Below, piece by piece: positions 17,686 to 24,542 of a stretch of 64,000 nt of DNA (position 1 is its first letter; each line of letters starts with the position of its first letter). Source of the DNA: Paraneptunicella aestuarii (GTDB taxonomy: Bacteria; Pseudomonadota; Gammaproteobacteria; Enterobacterales; Alteromonadaceae); NCBI RefSeq assembly GCF_019900845.1, contig NZ_CP074570.1, forward strand, positions 3,534,001 to 3,598,000. Direction: 5' to 3'. A program made the position numbers and the translations under genes. Below the pieces are notes generated by a model that ran no database searches, was not told the DNA's origin, and saw only the letters and a list, made by a program, of their open reading frames with translations.

Positions 17686-19254
17686 TTAAAAGTTCGATTT
17701 AGTGGTCACCAGAAATTCCACATTATTCACATGCTCACCGCTGATCATTGGGAACGACATATCAATGTGAATCACCTTGGTGTCGGAAGCGTGGCGAGAG
17801 TACAAGCGAGCACCAATACCCACGCTGGAAAGCCAACCTTTCTCCTGGTTATCAAATTCATCCAACCCCGACGCTTTCCCGGTATCCACAAATACCGCGC
17901 CACCCAGCTCAAACAAATTATAGATATTGATATCGGGGTAATAACGCAGCTCACCAGTGAATGCGAATTTACGGTGACCGCGTTGAAATTCCAGCGGATA
18001 CCCACGCACACCACTTTCTTCACCAATGGTAATAGGTTCATCAAGATAGGGGTTTTTACTCAAGGTTAGATGTTGTGCAGCATACAGGCCAAATTTCGGG
18101 CTGAGCCTATAAAAGAGTTCGTTTTCAAGATTCATCACATAGCGCGATGAGTCTGTGCTACCAAAATTGGAAACAAAATCCATATTGGTTAACAGCAAAG
18201 TCGATTCAGATAACTGCGTCCCCTTGCTGGCTTCAAAATCCAAGATATAGCGCGACTCGTCATTGGAACGTGACGCAACATTAACGCCCAACTTCGCCAT
18301 AAAACGCCAACCAAAATTGAAATCCTCAATTTGATTAATCACATGCACATTATTCAATTCATGAAAGTCATCTTCCAGGTACTCAAATTGAACAAAAGGA
18401 ACCAGATACTCTCTGTCGGAAGGCAAAAAGATATCGTAGTCAGAGATCACCTGATTGAACAATCTCTGTGAATAATCCACCCCAACCTGATATCTCAGTA
18501 CAGAATCAGGAGAGCGAGAATAGAGCTGCCCCCAACTCGCTCGCGCCAGCTTTTCGGTATAATCCAGCGCAAAGTAATCCTGACCATTTAAGAAATATTG
18601 CTGAGTAAGATCCGCGTTATATGCCGCAATCTCAAAAGCCGTTTGAGTGTCAAAACTCACAAAGGGCTTCACAACACTTATTCCTTGTGTACTACCATCA
18701 TCGGTATTCGATAAGGAAAGATTACTATGAATGTTGTAGCCCATAAACAGCGGGAAATTGGTATCAAGAATGTAGCCAGAACGCTGTGCGTCCTTGAAAT
18801 ATTCGATCTCAGCATCAATGCCATAACCAAACAAATTGCGCTCTTTCAGGCCAATAGAAAACTTGTTTTTGCCACCTTTACGACCAAAATCGAAGGTGGG
18901 CATCAGAGTCCATTTATCGCTGGTTTCAACAGCCACCTTACCATCATCAGTAAACGACGCCTCGGCAGAGCGAATGTATTTCAGTGTACGCAGATGGCGT
19001 TCAATCTCCTGTAAATCCTGTTCATTCAAACCACACTTCTCTTTCAGAAACGCCAACTCATTACGGATCGTATATGGCTTGGTAACAAAGTTGAGTGCAT
19101 TGGCAAGTTTATGCAACCAGATGGTTTCAGGATCATTCAAATCAAAAATGTCATTGGTTTTTATCACCAACTCAGGAGTAGGCGGGCATTCTTCCGCCAG
19201 CAACGACGATGAAAAACATAAAGCAGCAACAACAAACAGAGACTTTTTACACAT
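17686..19254 (-). CDS. Omp85/BamA-TamA-like outer-membrane barrel protein
   Basis: 522 residues. Signal peptide (cleavage after LLAEE region, MCKKSLFVVAALCFSSSLLA). An N-terminal POTRA-like domain (about 60-125: NELAFLKEKCGLNEQDLQEIERHLRTLKYIRSA) is followed by a 16-strand-type surface-antigen barrel with ESGVRGYPLEF, the family VRGY motif, GGAVFVDTGKA, and a C-terminal phenylalanine (TKSNF). With a single POTRA domain it is smaller than BamA and TamA. It probably moves or assembles a protein or lipid at the outer membrane. Stands alone, so its client is unknown. Confidence 0.82.
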   Translation of the reverse strand: MCKKSLFVVAALCFSSSLLAEECPPTPELVIKTNDIFDLNDPETIWLHKLANALNFVTKPYTIRNELAFLKEKCGLNEQDLQEIERHLRTLKYIRSAEASFTDDGKVAVETSDKWTLMPTFDFGRKGGKNKFSIGLKERNLFGYGIDAEIEYFKDAQRSGYILDTNFPLFMGYNIHSNLSLSNTDDGSTQGISVVKPFVSFDTQTAFEIAAYNADLTQQYFLNGQDYFALDYTEKLARASWGQLYSRSPDSVLRYQVGVDYSQRLFNQVISDYDIFLPSDREYLVPFVQFEYLEDDFHELNNVHVINQIEDFNFGWRFMAKLGVNVASRSNDESRYILDFEASKGTQLSESTLLLTNMDFVSNFGSTDSSRYVMNLENELFYRLSPKFGLYAAQHLTLSKNPYLDEPITIGEESGVRGYPLEFQRGHRKFAFTGELRYYPDINIYNLFELGGAVFVDTGKASGLDEFDNQEKGWLSSVGIGARLYSRHASDTKVIHIDMSFPMISGEHVNNVEFLVTTKSNF

Positions 19255-19719
19255 ACCATGCGACTAAAATGATGGATAGTGATTAAAGATTAGCCAAAGG
19301 ATCTTACGAATTGCTTAAGCGAGAACTGAAATGTTTTTATGACGCAGGACTAAGAACAACAAGTAGCCAGGTGAGAAACAGACACAACAAGAACAATCTG
19401 AAAAAATCGTTTTTAAAGAAACGCATGCAATGCCCCTGAGATTAATACAAAAAAGCGGCGGGAACGAAAACCAACAAAGAGAATCTTCCTCCCGCCGCAA
19501 GTACATATTCAGAAAATCCCTTTCCCACACCTGATTTCCCCGTGTGTTATCAATAAATGTGTAAATAAATCAGGTTATGCACGACAGCCCAAAATAGTTA
19601 AACCAATCTGACCAATCTGGCTGCCACAGTAGTGTTGAACTCCCTGTAATTTAAAGCTCCTTCCCGATATGAGTGCCAAAGTTACAGAAGCCACAATCAC
19701 GAAGACCAACGCCAACACC
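19255..19719. other. Intergenic region upstream of the Omp85-like gene
   Basis: 465 bases holding the Omp85-like promoter and a minus-strand terminator (listed separately) that would end the transcript of the HTH genes to the right. No convincing coding sequence. Confidence 0.5.
19448..19498 (-). terminator. Intrinsic terminator, minus strand
   Basis: GCGGCGGGA (19455-19463) pairs with TCCCGCCGC (19490-19498), and on the minus strand the stem is followed by seven U residues (19448-19454). It fits the end of the leftward HTH transcript. Confidence 0.65.
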
Positions 19720-19986
19720 CTACCGTTTTTCAAGCGCCACCAAGTCATGAAAACAAATCAATGCATGGCTTTTTCGCTCAAACATCAAATGAAAATACTG
19801 CCTGTCGTTAATGCCACAAGCTTCCAACAATTTAAGAAACTGATTAATACTTGGGTGCCCTACATTCTTCTCCCAATTCATCACTGTCTTACGCGTCTTC
19901 ACACCAACAATCTGCGCAATTTCGGTGATGGTATACCGTGAATATTGGCGAATCGCCCTTAACTCTTCACCAGTGATAAACCGCAT
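19720..19986 (-). CDS. Small helix-turn-helix protein, paralogue of the next gene
   Basis: 88 residues. Cro/C1-like pattern: LRAIRQYSRYTITEIAQIVGVKTRKTVMNWEK, where the second helix and NWEK turn match XRE-type DNA-binding proteins. It shares VKTRKT, NWEK, VG, PS and NQF at the same spacing with the protein encoded at 20041-20274, so the two are a tandem duplication. Likely a repressor of its own region. No partner domain. Confidence 0.75.
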   Translation of the reverse strand: MRFITGEELRAIRQYSRYTITEIAQIVGVKTRKTVMNWEKNVGHPSINQFLKLLEACGINDRQYFHLMFERKSHALICFHDLVALEKR

Positions 19987-20040
19987 ATTTTTTCCTCTAC
20001 AACACCGCCCTGTACTGCCTAACCCTCTAATGTACAGCCC

Positions 20041-20274
20041 CTACGCCGCCATACTGCTATCACGTAGATCCATAAAACGTATATAAGTATCTATATCGAA
20101 CCCACAGGCACTTACCATCAAGAAGAACTGGTTCACACTGGGAAAACCCACCTCCTTTTCCCAGTTTTCATAGGTCTTACGGGTTTTAACCCCTGCCGCC
20201 GTAGCCATTTGTAAAGTCGTTAAGCCTGCAAACTGGCGCATGGCTCTTAAGTCTGAACCTTTAATCTGTCGCAT
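20041..20274 (-). CDS. Small helix-turn-helix protein, paralogue of the previous gene
   Basis: 77 residues with LRAMRQFAGLTTLQMATAAGVKTRKTYENWEKEVG, an XRE-type helix-turn-helix. Starts 265 bases from a divergent gene (20540), with an 18-bp perfect inverted repeat in between that is a plausible operator. Same strand and same fold as the gene at 19720, 54 bases apart. Confidence 0.75.
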   Translation of the reverse strand: MRQIKGSDLRAMRQFAGLTTLQMATAAGVKTRKTYENWEKEVGFPSVNQFFLMVSACGFDIDTYIRFMDLRDSSMAA

Positions 20275-20423
20275 TATTTAACTCTCCATTTCACTGGTCT
20301 TTTTATTCTCACCATCAGCTTTTATTGTTAACATTCATAGGCTTTGCTTATTGCAGTTGGCTAATTGCTGGTTCATTCAAGCATTCTGCAATATCAATCA
20401 AAACAGAGATCTTGTTAAAACAC

Positions 20424-20491
20424 GTCCTCAAAAATGATTTGCAATGATATGGTAATGCACTTACTGTTAAAGTCAAATCATTTTTGAGGAC
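20424..20491. promoter_or_regulatory. Perfect 18-bp inverted repeat in divergent promoter region
   Basis: GTCCTCAAAAATGATTTG (20424-20441) and CAAATCATTTTTGAGGAC (20474-20491) are exact inverted copies 32 bases apart. They lie between the leftward HTH gene and the rightward small gene, in the right place for two operator half-sites or a looping operator. It is not a terminator: no U tract and a long loop. Confidence 0.6.
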
Positions 20492-20539
20492 AACCTTTGA
20501 AATGTAATAAATACAAAAGCTGTAAAGTAAGGGGTTAAC

Positions 20540-20794
20540 TTGGATAAACTTTCTTTCGCCAGAAATAACGTTAAAAAGCTCAAAGACGAATGCGGCGGCT
20601 ACAAACAACTATGGGCAAGATTGAATAAAGACAAGGAAGTGAATCGACGTGACACTCAAACTTTCACCAACCTGGTTAACCGAGGTGCATACAAGGCCGA
20701 ACTCATCATTCAACTCATGGAAGAATTTGGCTTGGAAGACGTCACCCTAGGCGAATTCTTCAAGGGTGAAATACCGCGTAAACCAAAAGACTAA
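20540..20794 (+). CDS. Small protein of a family resembling DUF6471
   Basis: 84 residues, TTG start preceded by AAGGGG. A helical protein with the pattern TFTNLVNRGAYKAELIIQLMEEFGLEDVTLGEFF, which resembles the small DUF6471-type helix-turn-helix proteins. The layout of its second half (RG-Y-L-VTL-F) recurs in the protein at 20894-21169, so the two may be diverged paralogues. Function unknown; probably a DNA-binding regulator. Confidence 0.65.
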   Translation: MDKLSFARNNVKKLKDECGGYKQLWARLNKDKEVNRRDTQTFTNLVNRGAYKAELIIQLMEEFGLEDVTLGEFFKGEIPRKPKD

Positions 20795-20893
20795 GAACAA
20801 AAAAATCAGCAATCAACAGAACAGGCTGGTAACACAAACACACAGTGGTATCATCGGGTTAATTTGTACTCAGTGTAATTTTTTACGTTATCT

Positions 20894-21169
20894 ATGTCTG
20901 AATTCGATTTACCCACCGATGAAATATTGAAGCGCCGCATTCGCTACCTGTTAATGACAGAATACGACGGCAATGTCAGCAAGTTTTTCCGCCACGTATA
21001 CCCAAATGAAACCGACTTTTCCGGCATGAAACGCTTCGAGTTTTACCTAAAACGCGGGCAATACAACCACAACTTCTTCCGCCTGCTGGCAGAAAAAACA
21101 AAACTAGGGCAAGTCACACTCGCCCGACTCTTTGATGTAAATATCAATAACGAAGACTTGTTTAAATAG
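20894..21169 (+). CDS. Small protein, possible paralogue of the previous gene
   Basis: 91 residues. YLKRGQYNHNFFRLLAEKTKLGQVTLARLF has the same residue pattern as the second half of the neighbour at 20540. Its last 25 residues are also recognisable in a remnant at 21832-21897, beyond the repeat array, which suggests a third copy once stood there. Function unknown. Confidence 0.65.
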   Translation: MSEFDLPTDEILKRRIRYLLMTEYDGNVSKFFRHVYPNETDFSGMKRFEFYLKRGQYNHNFFRLLAEKTKLGQVTLARLFDVNINNEDLFK

Positions 21170-21180
21170 CTCCAACAAAT

Positions 21181-21690
21181 AGCGTCGCCCTGTAACCACA
21201 AACGACGTCGCCCTACAGCCACAACGACATCGCCCTACAACCACAACGGCGTCGCCCTGAATTTATTTCAGGGTCTCCCAAAAAAGATGCTGATATACAT
21301 CAGCATGACGACAAATCTGAACTTATTAACATCACCCTGTAACCACAACGGCGTCGCCCTGAATTTATTTCAGGGTCTCCCAAAAAAGATGCTGATATAC
21401 ATCAGCATGACGACAAATCTGAACTTATTAACATCACCCTGTAACCACAACGACGTCGCCCTGAATTTATTTCAGGGTCTCCCAAAAAAGATGCTGATAT
21501 ACATCAGCATGACGACAAACCTGAACTTATTAACATCACCCTGTGACCACAACGACGTTACCCTGAATTTATTTCAGGGTCTCCCAAAAAAGATGCTGAT
21601 ATACATCAGCATGACGACAAACCTGAACTTATTAACATCACCCTGTGACCACAACGACGTCGCCCTGAATTTATTTCAGGGTCTATTGAA
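21181..21690. repeat. 102-bp tandem repeat array with nested 22-bp units
   Basis: Four full periods of exactly 102 bases plus a partial fifth (marked by CCCTGAATTT at 21255, 21357, 21459, 21561 and 21663), preceded by three degenerate units of about 22 bases (GTCGCCCTACAACCACAA-like, 21181-21250). Each 102-base unit carries two palindromes, CCCTGAATTTATTTCAGGG and ATGCTGATATACATCAGCAT. Units differ by a few substitutions. 102 is a multiple of three, so one frame stays open through the array; this is a by-product, not a gene. There are no variable spacers, so it is not a CRISPR. Confidence 0.92.
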
Positions 21691-21710
21691 TCGAGCCAGA
21701 ATCTCACATT

Positions 21711-21810
21711 GTCGTTCCTGCGAAGGTAGGAACCCATTAACTCAAAGGCCAGCAACAGCGCACTTATTCAAACATCGCGTTTATAGATTACCGCCTTCGC
21801 GGTAATGACG
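21711..21810. mobile_element. MITE/REP-like element
   Basis: GTCGTTCCTGCGAAGG at the left and CCTTCGCGGTAATGACG at the right form imperfect terminal inverted repeats around a 100-base block. The ends resemble the widespread CGAAGG-type palindromic elements of gammaproteobacteria. Confidence 0.5.
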
Positions 21811-21831
21811 AAGAAAGGAATGACCAACACA

Positions 21832-21897
21832 AAAAAAGCCGGACAAGTAACACCCGCCCAGCTCTTCAATACAAATAACAAAAGGTTATTTAAATAA
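21832..21897 (+). pseudogene. 3' remnant of a paralogue of the gene at 20894
   Basis: Reads KKAGQVTPAQLFNTNNKRLFK followed by a stop. It matches the C-terminus of the protein at 20894-21169 (QVTLARLFDVNINNEDLFK). Upstream it runs directly into the MITE-like element, so the 5' part has been replaced or lost. Confidence 0.65.
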
Positions 21898-22662
21898 CTA
21901 ACTTCTTAACCAATAAACAAAGCGCCCCAAATAACCAACCGGCTTGGTTCTTCCCGGCTCATAACAGCACTTTTTAATGCCTTCATTCAGCAGCATAGTA
22001 CCCACTTCGTAGTGATGGAAATCCTCTTTACTACCCGTGGTTTCACACAAACCTTGCGCACTGTAATACAAATAAGCCTGCGCTTTTAACCTCATAATTG
22101 ACGTTTCTTTAAACTTCTCAAGATAACGCTCTACATCTTCCAGAATGCTAAAAGCAACCGTGTTATCGTCAGTCTTGACTTGGTAGATTTTGGGCAAGGT
22201 CAAGGCAAGGAAAACGGTAAAGGTAGTGAATTGAGAAAGATAATCCCTCATATCCCACAAGAACCAACTGGCTGACAACGACATATTGGGCATCGTTGCA
22301 CCATTAAGAGCAACCACATTACGGTCAATGTGTACCGCATAGCCCAGTAGTGCTTCAACCACTAATAATCCAATGGTTATAGACATGATCACGCGCAGTT
22401 TATGACGATTAATTATAAATAGCCCTAATGCTAATAAGCCGGAACTAACTGCAAAGAATAAGTAATGAAATCCTAGAACTTCTTTAGCCGGTAGTGACAT
22501 CAACCATAATGAATTTCCGATGTGCGCGGCCACATACATAAATAATACAAACGCACTGCTAATAAATAAGTCTTTTTGGTTTTTATAGTGGTTGTACATT
22601 GTTGCTAAAAATAGCAGGGCTATATAAAGCAACGAAACGATTACCATAACCGATAAACTCAT
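21898..22662 (-). CDS. Integral membrane protein of unknown function
   Basis: Not recognised. 254 residues with about five membrane segments in the first 165 residues (for example VMVIVSLLYIALLFLATMY, HYLFFAVSSGLLALGLFI, FTTFTVFLALTLP), then a soluble C-terminal domain (LEDVERYLEKFKETSIMRLKAQAYLYYSAQGLCETTG) with cysteines KKCCYEPG. Precedes or follows a small secreted-peptide gene on the same strand. Confidence 0.7.
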   Translation of the reverse strand: MSLSVMVIVSLLYIALLFLATMYNHYKNQKDLFISSAFVLFMYVAAHIGNSLWLMSLPAKEVLGFHYLFFAVSSGLLALGLFIINRHKLRVIMSITIGLLVVEALLGYAVHIDRNVVALNGATMPNMSLSASWFLWDMRDYLSQFTTFTVFLALTLPKIYQVKTDDNTVAFSILEDVERYLEKFKETSIMRLKAQAYLYYSAQGLCETTGSKEDFHHYEVGTMLLNEGIKKCCYEPGRTKPVGYLGRFVYWLRS

Positions 22663-22740
22663 TGATAAAGAGTCCTTGTGTTTTTATTGTTAATCTGTTT
22701 CTACACCGGAACTACTAACCTATCCGGTAATAATGCAATA

Positions 22741-22926
22741 TTAATTTGGATCTGGACCAGGAGGATTTCCGCCACCGCCACCAGGCCCCATAATTGTTAT
22801 TGTTGAATCACCAGAACTAGCTTCAACAGTACCTGATCCAAACAAGTCATTAAACCAACCAGCTTGAGCAGAAGCGCTTAGCAACGCAAACAACATCACA
22901 GCGCCTAATTTCAATTTTATTTTCAT
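22741..22926 (-). CDS. Small secreted peptide
   Basis: 61 residues. Sec signal peptide MKIKLKLGAVMLFALLSASA with cleavage after AQA, leaving a mature peptide of about 39 residues that starts GWFNDLFGSG, continues with a Ser/Thr stretch and ends in MGPGGGGGNPPGPDPN, a Gly/Pro-rich tail. No cysteines. Start ATG at 22926 was preferred to upstream starts because it begins exactly at the signal peptide and has AAGG upstream. Role unknown; candidates are a signalling, bacteriocin-like or surface peptide. Confidence 0.6.
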   Translation of the reverse strand: MKIKLKLGAVMLFALLSASAQAGWFNDLFGSGTVEASSGDSTITIMGPGGGGGNPPGPDPN

Positions 22927-23196
22927 AACAAATCTAACCTTCATAAATGATTTGACGGTCAGTATATTAACCGGGCAAGGTTGCCAGATCAACCTTTGGC
23001 TACAAATATATCTCAGAGTATTTTTGAAACATCAGTGATATCAATGTATTAGTTGCCAAACCGAAAGAAAATTGATTGAACACCTGACTTTCACATCCAA
23101 ACCAAGCAACCAGGATCACAACAATGAGACACTTTTATATTATTTTCTCAACAACACAGATCAAGCTCTCACTCAAATAGTACAGACAGATGTCGC
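22927..23196. other. Intergenic region, no gene recognised
   Basis: AT-rich sequence. It should contain the promoter of the small secreted peptide. No hairpin, repeat or RNA gene was recognised. Confidence 0.4.
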
Positions 23197-23337
23197 ATGA
23201 GAATAGAAACCACAACTTCCCTGATAGAAAACGGCAAAGCCGATTATGAAAATCTGCAAGAATCTCTCGCCCTGTTAGAGCTCACAGGCTTATCAAAGAC
23301 ATCCCAAATGCCACCCCTTAATGAAGTATTTCAATGA
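23197..23337 (+). pseudogene. Remnant of a Phd/YefM-type antitoxin
   Basis: 46-codon open frame containing ADYENLQESLALLELTG and a terminal PLNEVFQ. Both pieces look like the C-terminal half of Phd/YefM antitoxins (typically DYESLQETLELL then PLEEVF), with the segment between them shortened and the N-terminal DNA-binding part missing. No toxin gene follows. The call rests on motif memory, not on a search. Confidence 0.4.
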
Positions 23338-23521
23338 ACAAGTTACCGCCAAACCCACCCTGAAACATTGCTTGTTTCTGCAATTTCTCATAGCATCCCT
23401 TGGTTAACTACAAGTAACCAATTTTCCATAACTTCCAAAGCTTCTCGCAGGACAAACATTGTCGTTTACACATTGATTTTGAGAAGTGAATAGAAAAACC
23501 AGACATATAAACGGACGTGAA

Positions 23522-24454
23522 ATGATCCCAAGTTATCAAGAGTTTATGCGCCCCTTCCTTGAGATTGCGCAACAAGCCAACGGTCAGGAAGTTAGACTTA
23601 GAGACGTGATCAACCAAATTGCCGATCAATTTCAATTAACCGAAGAAGAACGCGAGGAAACACTGCCAAGTGGCAAGCAACCCATTCTCGACAACCGAGT
23701 AGGCTGGGCTCGAACTTACCTGACCAATGCCGGTTTACTGGAAACCACCCGCAGAGCGCATTTTGTCATCACTGAACGTGGTAAACAGGCCATCGCCAAC
23801 CCCAATACGCAAATTAATAACGCCTACTTAAGACAATTTGACGAATTTGTCGCCTTCACCAACAGAACCAATGGCAGAGATGCGACAGCAAACGAAGTAA
23901 GCGAAACAAACACAGAGAACACCGACAACGACATCACCCCGGACGAAGCCCTTCGCATCGCCTATAAAAAGATCAACGACGCACTGGCAGAAGACATCCT
24001 GGATCGCACCCGCAAAGTCACCCCCGCCTTTTTTGAAAACCTGCTAATCGAATTACTGGTTGCCATGGGCTACGGAGGAACAGGCGAAGGCGCAGCCCAC
24101 CCACTGGGCAAAACAGGCGACAACGGCATTGACGGCGTTATCGACCAAGACCCCCTAGGCGTAGACCAAATCTACATCCAGGCCAAACGCTATGCCGAAG
24201 GCAACAATGTCGGCTCAGGTGATATTCGAGACTTTTTCGGCGCACTCAACCTGAAACGCGCACAAAAAGGCATATTCATCACCACCTCCGACTTCACCTC
24301 GTCAGCAAGAGATACCGCAAGAGATTTAGGCACGCGAATTGTACTGATTAACGGCACAGAACTCGCCAAACTCATGCTGCGCTACAACATTGGCAGCCGA
24401 GACGAACAGGTATTACACCTGAAAAAAATCGACGAAGAATTTTTTGAAAATTGA
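23522..24454 (+). CDS. mrr: Mrr-type methyl-directed restriction endonuclease
   Basis: 310 residues that cut DNA carrying foreign methylation. N-terminal winged-helix domain (IPSYQEFMRPFLEIA to GLLETTRRAHFVITERGKQAI), acidic linker (about 115-135), C-terminal Mrr nuclease domain with GDNGIDGVIDQDPLGVDQIYIQAKRY, which holds the PD-(D/E)XK residues (Asp of NGIDG, Gln-Ala-Lys). The chain aligns by eye with E. coli Mrr from start to end. The ATG at 23522 matches the E. coli start; an upstream GTG adds 12 residues. It lies next to a type I system, as mrr does in the E. coli immigration control region. Confidence 0.92.
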   Translation: MIPSYQEFMRPFLEIAQQANGQEVRLRDVINQIADQFQLTEEEREETLPSGKQPILDNRVGWARTYLTNAGLLETTRRAHFVITERGKQAIANPNTQINNAYLRQFDEFVAFTNRTNGRDATANEVSETNTENTDNDITPDEALRIAYKKINDALAEDILDRTRKVTPAFFENLLIELLVAMGYGGTGEGAAHPLGKTGDNGIDGVIDQDPLGVDQIYIQAKRYAEGNNVGSGDIRDFFGALNLKRAQKGIFITTSDFTSSARDTARDLGTRIVLINGTELAKLMLRYNIGSRDEQVLHLKKIDEEFFEN

Positions 24455-24542
24455 ATAGCCACTGTCATTGATTCAATCATGCAGTGCTCATGTTCAGATT
24501 AATAATCCGTTTTACAAAATAAAAACAGAATTAAAGTAGATA

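Noticed and set aside
19315..19530. 71-codon frame on the minus strand
   Set aside because: Overlaps the minus-strand terminator, with Cys/Phe-rich atypical composition and no ribosome-binding site; probably not a gene.
20348..20608. 86-codon frame on the minus strand
   Set aside because: Covers the inverted repeat and overlaps the better supported gene at 20540; composition not coding-like.
21181..21690. CRISPR array
   Set aside because: The units are contiguous 102-base repeats with no variable spacers, and no cas genes are in the window.
21287..21805. 172-codon open frame across the 102-bp array
   Set aside because: It exists only because the repeat period is a multiple of three; the protein is a mere translation of the repeats and has no ribosome-binding site of note.
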